DNA from: a virus
Direction: 5' to 3' (one strand)
IMG/VR virus record: IMGVR_UViG_3300028571_000081
Location: 1-30,502 of that record
DNA: 30,502 nucleotides
The notes under the pieces were generated by a model. The model did no database searches. It was given only the letters and a program-made list of their open reading frames with translations, and was not told where the DNA came from. A program made the position numbers and the translations under genes. Positions 23,623 to 30,177 of this stretch are shown in pieces (position 1 is the first letter of the stretch; each line of letters starts with the position of its first letter).

Positions 23623-24075
23623 ATGCCCTCCATAGATATTGACTCTATCGTTGCCAAACTCGCCTTCACCTCCGTCACCCCGGACGGTAGTCGACGGCCA
23701 GTGCTCCTGAAAGCTGTGCTCGATGCCGGCCTGCGGGCCATGCGTCCCGGCCAGGAGCCGGGGCAGGGGGGCCGGAACCTTCTGGTCCAACTGGTCGAGG
23801 CTACCTCCAAACTGGCGGAGGCTCAATCCGCCACGGAATTGTCGGCACTTCGCCGCCGGACAGAGGAACTGGAGAAGCGGGTCGCCTCTACTGCGTCCGA
23901 ATTTACACCCGACGAGATCGCCTACATCCGCGTTTGCCACGAATACGGCATGAGCCTGCGCCAACTCGCGGAATTCTACGAAGTCGACGTCCGCCGTATC
24001 GCAGTGGCGTGTGGCAAGAAAATGGTTGGTCGACCGCCGGGCAAGAAGAACCGCCGCCAGCTACAGCTTGGCTAG
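23623..24075 (+). CDS. HTH-type DNA-binding protein, the only plus-strand gene
   Basis: The product is 150 residues from ATG at 23623. An earlier ATG at 23533 would overlap the lipoprotein start and add a hydrophobic, non-coding-like stretch. The N-terminal half is helical (PVLLKAVLDAGLRAM), followed by a coiled coil (LVQLVEATSKLAEAQSATELSALRRRTEELEKRV). A homeodomain-like helix-turn-helix lies at about 98-135 (DEIAYIRVCHEYGMSLRQLAEFYEVDVRRI), and a basic VGRPPGKKNRRQ tail resembles an AT-hook. No Shine-Dalgarno sequence precedes the start. The gene ends convergent with, and overlapping by 15 bases, the minus-strand gene. It is likely a regulator; a small-terminase role is less likely given strand and domain order. 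Confidence 0.65.
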   Translation: MPSIDIDSIVAKLAFTSVTPDGSRRPVLLKAVLDAGLRAMRPGQEPGQGGRNLLVQLVEATSKLAEAQSATELSALRRRTEELEKRVASTASEFTPDEIAYIRVCHEYGMSLRQLAEFYEVDVRRIAVACGKKMVGRPPGKKNRRQLQLG

Positions 24076-24363
24076 GGCTTCGCTGAACGATGCAAAGACC
24101 CCGACCGCCTGATACTGGCCGCGCCAGCGCCAGACCTTGAACCGACCCTTGTCTTCTCTGACGACACGGCCCTGGAACCCTGGGCGCTGCTCTGCAGGAA
24201 CCCAGGTGCCTCCTTTGGCCGCACCGCTTTCGAACACCGCCGATCCGTTCGGCCACACATGTGGGGTGGACGGGGCAGGGCGCACGCGCTCGCGCAGAAC
24301 TGGGGTGGGCTGCACGACAATGGCCACCGGCCGCACGCGTTGGCGCAGCACAACTTCGGTCAC
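24061..24363 (-). CDS. Unknown basic protein (100 aa)
   Basis: The frame is open further upstream, but the GTG at 24363 overlaps the membrane peptide's stop (GTGA), as in other couplings here. The N-terminal 40 residues are Pro/Arg/Val-rich (RQRVRPVAIVVQPTPVLRERVRPAPST). The C-terminal 55 residues look folded: HVWPNGSAVFESGAAKGGTWVPAEQRPGF, then GRFKVWRWRGQYQAVGVFASFSEALAKL. The repeated V-x-F/W strands and final helix suggest a small alpha/beta domain, but no family is recognised. It belongs to the promoter-proximal block of small genes. Confidence 0.6.
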   Translation of the reverse strand: MTEVVLRQRVRPVAIVVQPTPVLRERVRPAPSTPHVWPNGSAVFESGAAKGGTWVPAEQRPGFQGRVVREDKGRFKVWRWRGQYQAVGVFASFSEALAKL

Positions 24364-24491
24364 GGCGTCACCCAGTTCACGAAGCCGACGAACAGGATGA
24401 AGCAGACGACGAACCACGGCAGCAACTCGCGCACCCTGAAGACGGGTCTGCCTCGGCCAAGGAACGGTCCAAGGTGACTGGGGTCAGCCAT
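24360..24491 (-). CDS. Small single-span membrane protein (43 aa), holin-like candidate
   Basis: This short gene opens at ATG 24491, overlapping the stop of the 83-residue gene, and stops at 24360, overlapping the next GTG. The product starts hydrophilic (MADPSHLGPFLGRGRPVFRV) and then has one clear membrane segment, LLPWFVVCFILFVGFVNWV, ending TP. The basic residues before the segment predict N-terminus inside. In a block leading to a lysin, a small membrane protein may act as holin or pinholin, but one span alone does not prove it. Confidence 0.55.
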   Translation of the reverse strand: MADPSHLGPFLGRGRPVFRVRELLPWFVVCFILFVGFVNWVTP

Positions 24492-24735
24492 TGATGATCT
24501 CCATGTATTCCTCCGGGGTCAGAAAGATGTCCCGATCGCAGTCGTAGTAGGCATGGTCTCCGTTGCGCCGGTTCCACATGTAGTGGAGGCGCCGGCCGCG
24601 CACGGTGAAAGGCTCCTCGGTGCCGCCACACGCGGCTACCCAGTCGTCGCGGTTCTCACCCCTGGGCGGGATGCGCACCGGAGGCAGTAGCGGAAGCTCG
24701 TGTTCGCGGGGTTCGAGGTCTAGTCGACGCGGCAT
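24484..24735 (-). CDS. Unknown small protein with aromatic-rich C-terminus (83 aa)
   Basis: ATG at 24735 is chosen; a TTG four codons upstream would overlap the previous stop. The N-terminus is Pro/Arg/Leu-rich (PRRLDLEPREHELPLLPPVRIPPRGENRDDW). The C-terminal half is probably the folded part: VRGRRLHYMWNRRNGDHAYYDCDRDIFLTPEEYMEIING. It has alternating aromatic and charged residues and one Cys. No known domain is recognised. It is the first reasonable-sized gene after the promoter at 24932-24960, packed between two tiny membrane peptides. Confidence 0.6.
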   Translation of the reverse strand: MPRRLDLEPREHELPLLPPVRIPPRGENRDDWVAACGGTEEPFTVRGRRLHYMWNRRNGDHAYYDCDRDIFLTPEEYMEIING

Positions 24736-24739
24736 GGTG

Positions 24740-24829
24740 CTACTCAATTAATCGCAAGAACAACATAGCCAGACCACACAGATACACGACAACCAGCAGT
24801 GAAAGACCGTAGTCTGCCAGTATGTCCAT
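24740..24829 (-). CDS. Tiny single-span membrane peptide (29 aa)
   Basis: The frame from ATG 24829 to TAG 24740 encodes one hydrophobic segment, LLVVVYLCGLAMLFL, flanked by MDILADYGLS and RLIE. Its third codon positions are about 55% G or C, higher than the competing 49-residue frame on the same strand (about a third), which favours this one. The ribosome binding site is weak. It ends 4 bases before the next ATG, suggesting coupling. A membrane or lysis-related function is only inferred. Confidence 0.35.
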   Translation of the reverse strand: MDILADYGLSLLVVVYLCGLAMLFLRLIE

Positions 24830-24931
24830 TGTGTAAGTCAGATAACCTCGTAGATATTTCTTGGTCGATGACGGCACGTGCTCGACTTTCCATAATGTTC
24901 CTTCTGCGACGTTCCCTTGTCGCGTATTGTA

Positions 24932-24960
24932 AGACTAGCACAGTGTAAATCGTTTGTCAA
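24932..24960 (-). promoter_or_regulatory. Promoter, minus strand (TTGACA-17-TAGTCT)
   Basis: A consensus -35 TTGACA (24960-24955) and a -10 TAGTCT (24937-24932) with the ideal 17-base spacer lie just after a terminator. Transcription would start near 24925 and read the small-gene/lysis block. The region 24740-24960 is AT-richer than its surroundings. Confidence 0.65.
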
Positions 24961-24991
24961 GGAAAAGGCCCGGGGTGATCAGTCCCGGGCC
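24961..24991 (-). terminator. Rho-independent terminator
   Basis: On the minus strand GGCCCGGG and CCCGGGCC form an 8-bp stem followed by TTTTCC. It lies 35 bases after the coiled-coil gene stop and directly before the next promoter, so it separates the tail-fibre block from the small-gene block. Confidence 0.75.
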
Positions 24992-25004
24992 TCCCTTCAC
25001 GTCG

Positions 25005-25020
25005 GTGCAACCAGTTTCAC
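25005..25020. promoter_or_regulatory. Imperfect palindromic element GTGCAACCAGTTTCAC
   Basis: One mismatch from the TGCAAC-NN-GTTGCA core. It lies 5 bases after the stop of the coiled-coil gene, the same placement as the perfect intergenic copies, which is why it is listed. Confidence 0.45.
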
Positions 25021-25025
25021 TCGGG

Positions 25026-25484
25026 CTAAGGCGTGCCTGCCGGGGGGGACAACAGGTCGCCAGTGTCGCTGGGACTCGACGGAACGGCAACGGGGGTGAT
25101 GCGCGACTGAACCACGCGGCCGGCTTCCTTCTGGGTTTCCTTCTCGGCGCGCAGGGCGGCTACCTCGGCACGAAAGAACGCCAAATTCTCGTTGTGCATG
25201 GCGATTTCTTGTTTCATCTCGGCCAAGGACGCGTCCGTCTGGGCGGCCTCGGCCTGTCGCGCCGCCTCACGCATCGAGGCGTCCTTCAGCATCGCGCCGA
25301 TCTGGCGGTTCAGCAGGTTCACCTGGGCTTCGAGTTGCCCAAGGAGGTCGAGGGCTTGGTTGCGCTGGCGACTGAGCGATCCGACCAACTCGGTCAGAAA
25401 CGCGACGGCTTCGAAACCCTGGCCGTTCGGCGCGGCGACCTGTTGGGCGGGTGCCGGAGTGGGCGGGTCGGGGGGCTGCTGCAT
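25026..25484 (-). CDS. Coiled-coil protein downstream of the radical SAM gene (152 aa)
   Basis: ATG at 25484 has CAGGAG upstream; longer readings start within the preceding gene's end. The first about 30 residues are Pro/Gln/Ala-rich (QQPPDPPTPAPAQQVAAPNGQ). Residues about 35-125 form a long heptad coiled coil (LLGQLEAQVNLLNRQIGAMLKD, ENLAFFRAEVAALRAEKETQKEAG), and the end is again Pro/Ser-rich. No cysteines are present. It could be a virion structural stalk or chaperone, or a substrate of the adjacent enzyme; neither is shown. The gene is the last before the terminator. Confidence 0.65.
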   Translation of the reverse strand: MQQPPDPPTPAPAQQVAAPNGQGFEAVAFLTELVGSLSRQRNQALDLLGQLEAQVNLLNRQIGAMLKDASMREAARQAEAAQTDASLAEMKQEIAMHNENLAFFRAEVAALRAEKETQKEAGRVVQSRITPVAVPSSPSDTGDLLSPPAGTP

Positions 25485-25527
25485 GTGCTGCTCCTGTTTG
25501 CGTGGCAAATATGTAGCCGAAAGATCG

Positions 25528-26874
25528 CTAGACTGCAAGAGCAGTTTGTTCGCCTTCGGACACTGTGTCGCCGAAAATCCAGCGGCGTTCCTGGCGCAAT
25601 GGCGCTGTGATGTAGTAGGGCACCGCCCCGGTCAAGAATTCGATCGCGGCGGCGAAGAAGACGATGTTGTCACTGAAGGCATTATCGCAAGCGGCGTCCC
25701 ACAACTTGCCTTCGAGGAACATGCATGAGCCCTGGCACAACTGCAGCACAGGGCAGGCCGCGCACTCCTTGCGCGTCGACCAATGCCGGGCGGTGTCCAG
25801 TTTCACTCCTGCGAGATCGGCCACTGTCCCGATCTTGTGCGACTTGCCATTGGGGGCCTTGCCGGCAGGAGACGTGTTCTGGCAGGTGATGACGTCGCCT
25901 CGCAAGGTCACCGCGATGTTGGTGGGTCGGTCCATCCCGCACTTCTGCCACACTGCCTCACCGGGGCGGCGGTAGGTGAGCGTGTTGACGAACGCACCGA
26001 TTTTCATGCTGGCGATCTCAAAGCGGTCCGCCCTGCCCTCCCTAAGCTCCCTGAAGGCTGTCTGACGGAAGGCGAGATGGTCAGCCCGCTTGAGGCTATA
26101 GGCCATCCCACCCTCGTCGTAGGGGTCTATGAAACCACCCTCGCCGAGCACCACTTCGTCGCCGAAGCGGGCCTGGAACCACGTCTGGATCGCCGCACGG
26201 GACGGATTAGTGCGATGGAGCATTGGGTTGATCGTGATGCGTCCGGACGGCTTCAGGCGGGCGTAGAGGTCGTAGATGCTCCGGGCCTTTTCTGCATCGT
26301 CGAACGGGTCCGGTCCACGCACTTTTTGTCCCGGCCCGTCATGGGACAGCCCAATCTGGAACCCCATCCGGTCGATCCAGGAATTCTTTTCCTCGTCGAG
26401 CAGAGAGCCGTTGGTGACCATCAGGAAAGAGGCGTTTGGCATGCGCTCCCGCAGCGCCTCGGCCAGCGGTTTGAGCGTCTTCCAGTAGACCAAGGGCTCG
26501 CCACCCCAGAACTCGATCTTGAGCCCCCTGCCCCGCCCATCTGTCCCTCGGGTGTCGAACCACGAGTCCAGGCCGGTCAGAAACGGCTCGATGTCGCGGT
26601 GCGCCGTCTCAGCCGCGTGGGGAACAAACCGCTGGCTGCAGTAGGTGCAGGAGTAGTTGCAGGACAGGCCGAGGCTGATCTTCAGCGTGGTCACCGTCTC
26701 TTTGCGGCCGGGCGCCTCGGGTGAAACGATCGTGGCCGCCGGCCAGTTGCGCTCTACAGGCGCCACGACTCTTTCGCCGGTCTCCCGCCACCGCAGATCG
26801 CTGGTCAGGTTGTTGTAAGTCAGACCGACCATCTCGCCGTTCTGGCGTCGCGCCAGGATCGTGAAAACCGCCAC
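25528..26874 (-). CDS. Radical SAM/SPASM enzyme (putative protein maturase)
   Basis: The product is 448 residues from GTG 26874, which follows the upstream stop after 1 base; a GTG 11 codons earlier is the other option. The radical SAM cluster motif is C72-NYS-C76-TY-C79, followed by the GGEP-type motif FWGGEPLVYW and the SAM-binding strand FLMVTNG. The C-terminal third is a SPASM domain: Cys312, then G-x4-Cys331 (RGDVITC), then C371-x2-C374-x5-C380-x3-C384-x11-C396, enough to bind two auxiliary Fe-S clusters. SPASM enzymes modify peptides or proteins (sulfatase activation, thioether or C-C crosslinks). All cluster cysteines are present, so it should be active. Its position among tail-fibre genes suggests a virion protein as substrate, which is inference. 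Confidence 0.93.
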   Translation of the reverse strand: MAVFTILARRQNGEMVGLTYNNLTSDLRWRETGERVVAPVERNWPAATIVSPEAPGRKETVTTLKISLGLSCNYSCTYCSQRFVPHAAETAHRDIEPFLTGLDSWFDTRGTDGRGRGLKIEFWGGEPLVYWKTLKPLAEALRERMPNASFLMVTNGSLLDEEKNSWIDRMGFQIGLSHDGPGQKVRGPDPFDDAEKARSIYDLYARLKPSGRITINPMLHRTNPSRAAIQTWFQARFGDEVVLGEGGFIDPYDEGGMAYSLKRADHLAFRQTAFRELREGRADRFEIASMKIGAFVNTLTYRRPGEAVWQKCGMDRPTNIAVTLRGDVITCQNTSPAGKAPNGKSHKIGTVADLAGVKLDTARHWSTRKECAACPVLQLCQGSCMFLEGKLWDAACDNAFSDNIVFFAAAIEFLTGAVPYYITAPLRQERRWIFGDTVSEGEQTALAV

Positions 26875-26875
26875 G

Positions 26876-27745
26876 TCAGTCCACCCGGATGCTGATCTCG
26901 TCCGCACCTGGGTAATAGCGCCAGCCTGCCTTCACCCGCAGTTCTTCGCCCGGCAGCAGGCCCATCGCCGAGACGCGGAACGTGCCCTGCCCTTCCTTCA
27001 GCCTCGCCCGTGTGTGCGGCAGGTAGCCGGAGACGGCTTCGAGGTAGATCGTTGAATTGCAACGCGTGTCAATCTGCTGGGTGATATTGTCGAAGACCCG
27101 CATGGTGACCTCCGTCGATCCGTCCGCCGCGATTTCGGTCGGCCCAGACAGACTCAGGATCGGCCACCGGTAGATTTCGCTCGCGATCCCCTTCTCTCGT
27201 AGCCCCGCCTTGAATGGGTGGTGCACTCCCTGCGCGCGATTGCCGGAGACCACGATTGTCGCGTCGGCGAACGGGCTGTCGGCGTAGGGCATGCAGACGA
27301 TCAGAGGGGTGTTGACCCTGTCGCGGCGGTAGATAAGGCCGGCGGCCTCTCGTCCGGGGAGAGACTGCAGCGTGCGGTTGAACGGAGTGCGCAGGGCGCC
27401 ACTGGGTTCCGCCGGGAACATCCACATGCCACGGTCAGACATTTCGGCGCCATGACGGCGGGGGTCCGGCTCCCACGCCAGAGCGGAGACAACCTTGATG
27501 CGCCCATGCTCCGCGCCGGGGTATACCGACTTCGCGTCGTAAGACAGGCCACCGAAGATGATCATGTCCCCTCCCAGGTAATCGCCTACCCACGAGAGAA
27601 GCGCGCTGGTTTCGCTCTCACTGGCTTCTCGCAGCGCGTCGCTCGCCGTCACTGGCGCGGTGGTGCGCAAGCTGATCCTGTTTTCGTCCAGGGCGACGAT
27701 GACCCCGTGCGACAGGGCCGTGTTGTGTAGCTCGAAGGTGCGCAT
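26876..27745 (-). CDS. Putative tail/adhesin protein with Ig-like C-terminus (289 aa)
   Basis: ATG at 27745 has AGGAG upstream. Residues 1-190 are unrecognised, with strand-rich sequence (FELHNTALSHGVIVALDENRISLRTT, MIIFGGLSYDAKSVYPG). Residues about 195-289 resemble a bacterial Ig-like domain: ILSLSGPTEIAADGSTEVTMRVFD, IDTRCNSTIYLEAVSGYLP, LKEGQGTFRVSAMGLLPGEELRVKA. The stop sits 1 base before the radical SAM start, so the two are tightly coupled and the pair may function together. It contains Cys in NTPLIVCMPY and DTRCNS. It may be the enzyme's substrate or partner; no direct proof. Confidence 0.55.
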   Translation of the reverse strand: MRTFELHNTALSHGVIVALDENRISLRTTAPVTASDALREASESETSALLSWVGDYLGGDMIIFGGLSYDAKSVYPGAEHGRIKVVSALAWEPDPRRHGAEMSDRGMWMFPAEPSGALRTPFNRTLQSLPGREAAGLIYRRDRVNTPLIVCMPYADSPFADATIVVSGNRAQGVHHPFKAGLREKGIASEIYRWPILSLSGPTEIAADGSTEVTMRVFDNITQQIDTRCNSTIYLEAVSGYLPHTRARLKEGQGTFRVSAMGLLPGEELRVKAGWRYYPGADEISIRVD

Positions 27746-27754
27746 GAAGTGCTC

Positions 27755-28549
27755 CTAGCCAGAAATGATCGACTGGTAGAACGGCGTAGCAAGCGGAGGC
27801 CCGCCGTTGTGACCAATGCCGGGCATTGTTTCTATCCACCACCACTTGTCCACCTCGGCCTCGGCCCATTCGGCGGCCGACAGTTCGCGGTCGAAGATCA
27901 AGAGGTATTGGATCGAGGCATCGCCGGTCTTGTCCCAGCTTTCGTTGCTGCCGGTGTTTGGGTGCAAGTGGCCAACTGTAAACGGCGTGCCGTTGGTCGC
28001 GGAAAGACCCGTGCTAGCATTGCTGGCGACCGCGCGCCCCTTGACCCAAGCGGTCTGCCCGGACGCTCCCCAGGAAGTGCCCATCGTTAGGAACTCGCCG
28101 GGGTCCCATAGCCCTACATTGGAAAAAATGACGCGCTTATCGCCGCCGCTGATTATTCCAAAATAGCAATTTCCGTCGTTATACTTCAGAACTTCAACGC
28201 CGGGACCGGACGGATAGTTGTTGGCCTGCGAAAACAAATAGTGCGACGTCGCCGAATTGCTTGCGAAGCTGGGAGTTGCCGCACCGATGATGGTCCCGGC
28301 AGTCGTCGGAACGCTCCAAGTGACCCCAGAGGCGGCCTGCCAATACCCGTTCGTCCCGCCCAGCCCCCAGCCGGCTTTGCTAGTGACGCGATCGCCGCCA
28401 TTGCCGAACGAGCCCGGCACCACGCCGGTATCGCGGTCCCTGATCCAGGGCTCCGCCTCGGGGTTGGCGAAATCCAACGCGAACACCAGCCCCCGCGACT
28501 TGGCGATCTCATTGGGCCGGACGCGACCGCCGGGACGCATCACGCCCAT
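27755..28549 (-). CDS. LamG/concanavalin-like tail protein (264 aa)
   Basis: ATG at 28549 follows the previous stop by 3 bases (TAGCCCATG), with AGGGGG upstream. The middle and C-terminal parts are a LamG-like beta sandwich: GLVFALDFANPEAEPWIRD at the start, then a lectin-type ending DASIQYLLIFDRELSAAEWAEAEVDKWWW. That ending is the characteristic LamG finish (L.I.DR.LS..E). It probably binds surface carbohydrate. After the domain comes METMPGIGHNGGPPLATPF-like sequence; the short motif IGHNGGPPL recurs, as I recall, in many alphaproteobacterial and phage proteins, usually near N-termini. Here it lies near the C-terminus, which is unusual. Confidence 0.75.
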   Translation of the reverse strand: MGVMRPGGRVRPNEIAKSRGLVFALDFANPEAEPWIRDRDTGVVPGSFGNGGDRVTSKAGWGLGGTNGYWQAASGVTWSVPTTAGTIIGAATPSFASNSATSHYLFSQANNYPSGPGVEVLKYNDGNCYFGIISGGDKRVIFSNVGLWDPGEFLTMGTSWGASGQTAWVKGRAVASNASTGLSATNGTPFTVGHLHPNTGSNESWDKTGDASIQYLLIFDRELSAAEWAEAEVDKWWWIETMPGIGHNGGPPLATPFYQSIISG

Positions 28550-28552
28550 GGG

Positions 28553-29065
28553 CTATACCCCCTGTGACTTCAGCGGCGTGTAGCGGAGTTCGTGGTTGCT
28601 GCCGGTCGAGTTGAGCGCGACGCCGGTGTTGTGATCCACGAAAATACCCCACCGCGCCGGCAGGATCAGGCCGCCGAATGCTTGGCGCAGGGAGATGCCC
28701 GCGAAATTGTAGGTGAAGTTGCTGGTGCCGTTGGTGTCGATATGGTGCAGCAGCACCAATCCGGTTTTGTAGTTCCCGACTGGGGTCAGGCCGGCATCGC
28801 TGCCGGTGACGCCGGCCGGCCTGCGTGCGGTGCTGCCGTCATAGGCGCCGGCCCATGCCCAGATACGGATGCGGCGTGCATTCGTGGGGCTGGTGCCGGT
28901 GGTGATCTTGCCGTCGATCAACACCTCCTCGGCGAGGTCGGTGCTCTGCAAGACCTCCGTGCTCTCCCGCCCAACGGGGGGATCGGCCGTGGTGCTGGCG
29001 AGCGACGCCACCGTGATCGTGATGGCGGTGCTGTTCGGGTAGGTGTTCGGGCTGAAGATCGTCAT
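28553..29065 (-). CDS. Unknown tail-region structural protein (170 aa)
   Basis: Start ATG 29065 overlaps the previous stop in ATGA and has GGAGG seven bases upstream. The product is strand-rich with many Thr, Ser and Gly (SPNTYPNSTAITITVASLASTT, TGTSPTNARRIRIWAWAGAYDGS, NFTYNFAGISLRQAFGGLILPARWGIFVDHNTG). This composition suits a beta-structured virion protein. The ending NHELRYTPLKSQGV is short. No known family is recognised; the context is the tail fibre block. Confidence 0.65.
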   Translation of the reverse strand: MTIFSPNTYPNSTAITITVASLASTTADPPVGRESTEVLQSTDLAEEVLIDGKITTGTSPTNARRIRIWAWAGAYDGSTARRPAGVTGSDAGLTPVGNYKTGLVLLHHIDTNGTSNFTYNFAGISLRQAFGGLILPARWGIFVDHNTGVALNSTGSNHELRYTPLKSQGV

Positions 29066-29607
29066 GCCAGCGCCTCCGCGATCAGCGCCTCATCGGCCGC
29101 ATTCGGCGCGCCGCCGATGCCCTCGATCAAGGCGGACCATCGCGGCGCCTGGACAGTCGGCGGCCCGGCCGGCGCCAGCGTCATCGCGGCGATCTCGGCG
29201 TAATGCTCCATGGTGAGCCCGCCGGCTCCGGTCTGCGCCAGCAGCGCGAACAGGCCGAGGATATTGGCGCGCCCCGCATCATCGCCGGTTCGGAACTCCG
29301 AGAGGCCGGGCGCCGACGTGACGCGCAGCAGGGTGCGGGCGGCGTCGCGCGCATCGCCCTTTGGCGTGGCGGGGTCCGCGACCCAGTCCTCCAGCCGCAC
29401 CAGCACCAGACGCGCTTCCAGGTAGCCGCGCACATCGCTGATGAGGACATTTCGGTGCTTGACCGGCGCCGCCACCACGATGGGAGCGTTGAGCAGCGCC
29501 GTGATCTGCCCCGGCGACTTGCCCGCATATCCGCGCTGGGTGGGATCGCTCTCCACCTCGGCGCGGATGGCCGCCAGCAGCGTTGTCTTGGTGTCGAGGT
29601 GCATCAT
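29062..29607 (-). CDS. Unknown tail-region helical protein (181 aa)
   Basis: The frame is open 15 codons further, but ATG at 29607 lies 11 bases after the previous stop with an AGGAA upstream. The product is helical: TTLLAAIRAEVESDP, KSPGQITALLNAPIVVAAPVKHRNVLISDVRGYLEARLVLVRLEDWV, then ILGLFALLAQTGAGGLTMEHYAEIAAMTL and a short Pro-rich C-terminus with APRWSALIEGIGG. No domain recognised. Together with the surrounding genes it is likely part of the fibre or baseplate-like accessory assembly; this is inferred from position only. Confidence 0.6.
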   Translation of the reverse strand: MMHLDTKTTLLAAIRAEVESDPTQRGYAGKSPGQITALLNAPIVVAAPVKHRNVLISDVRGYLEARLVLVRLEDWVADPATPKGDARDAARTLLRVTSAPGLSEFRTGDDAGRANILGLFALLAQTGAGGLTMEHYAEIAAMTLAPAGPPTVQAPRWSALIEGIGGAPNAADEALIAEALA

Positions 29608-29618
29608 CCGTCGTGTTC

Positions 29619-30149
29619 CTATTTCCGCTGCACGCGCAGCGAGAGCGTGCACATCTGCGCGGTCGCAGGTGCCGTGGTTACTTGAAAGCCAAGGATGTCA
29701 CCGGCCGAGATCGCCACGCTGGTCCAGCTTGCGGGGGCGCCCTGGTTCTTGGTCGCCGAGGACGTCCCCGGCTTGGTGCCGGCCCCCACGATCGAGGGAA
29801 TGGTGGCAAAGCCGGAGTAGGTCGAGCGCAGGATGTCGATGGCCACCGTCTCGGCCGCCGTTGCCCCCGCGCCGGACGCAAGGAGGACGGTCCAGTAGAC
29901 GATGTCGCAGGCATAGGGGACTTCGATGAACCCCTTGATCCCGGTAGTGAGCGCCACTCCGCCGCCGTTCATCTGAAAGTTCAAGCTGGTCAGCGCCGAA
30001 TTGCCGACGTCGACGACGGTGCCGTCTCCTTTTTTTAGGAACAGCCGGCCATCCGCCGTGTTGATCGCCAGTTCGCCCAGCGCCAGAGAACCGCCGCTGG
30101 GGACGGCGCTAGCTGTGGAGCTTTTACGGTGCGTGATGATGTTTGCCAT
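29619..30149 (-). CDS. Tail fibre-type protein with Mtd-N-like start (176 aa)
   Basis: ATG at 30149 has GGGGGTAGGG upstream. The N-terminus (ITHRKSSTASAVPSGGSLALGELAINTADGRLFLKKGDGTV) matches the short beta unit common at the start of phage tail fibres and major tropism determinants, where LALGELAINTADG.LF.K is characteristic. The rest is a strand-rich single domain (VPYACDIVYWTVLLASG, AISAGDILGFQVTTAPATAQMCTLSLRVQRK). It is short for a fibre, so it may be an adaptor or a small receptor-binding knob. A perfect palindrome lies just upstream. Confidence 0.75.
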   Translation of the reverse strand: MANIITHRKSSTASAVPSGGSLALGELAINTADGRLFLKKGDGTVVDVGNSALTSLNFQMNGGGVALTTGIKGFIEVPYACDIVYWTVLLASGAGATAAETVAIDILRSTYSGFATIPSIVGAGTKPGTSSATKNQGAPASWTSVAISAGDILGFQVTTAPATAQMCTLSLRVQRK

Positions 30150-30160
30150 ACCCTACCCCC

Positions 30161-30176
30161 GTGCAACGGGTTGCAC
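30161..30176. promoter_or_regulatory. Palindromic element GTGCAACGGGTTGCAC
   Basis: A perfect 16-bp copy (centre GG) lying 1 base after the TAA stop of the fibre gene and just before the ribosome binding site of the next gene. Confidence 0.7.
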
Positions 30177-30177
30177 G

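Noticed and set aside
23470-23964. Minus-strand frame of 164 codons opposite the HTH gene
   Set aside because: The plus-strand frame has HTH and coiled-coil character and better codon use; the minus frame crosses the lipoprotein start.
24744-24893. 49-residue frame (MESRARAVIDQ...) with AAGGAA before its ATG
   Set aside because: It overlaps the 29-residue membrane frame and has only about one third G or C at third positions, unlike real genes here. It is not excluded, because its ribosome binding site is the better of the two.
27057-27072. TTGCAACGCGTGTCAA, resembling the palindrome
   Set aside because: Two mismatches in the right arm, inside a coding region; not distinguishable from chance.
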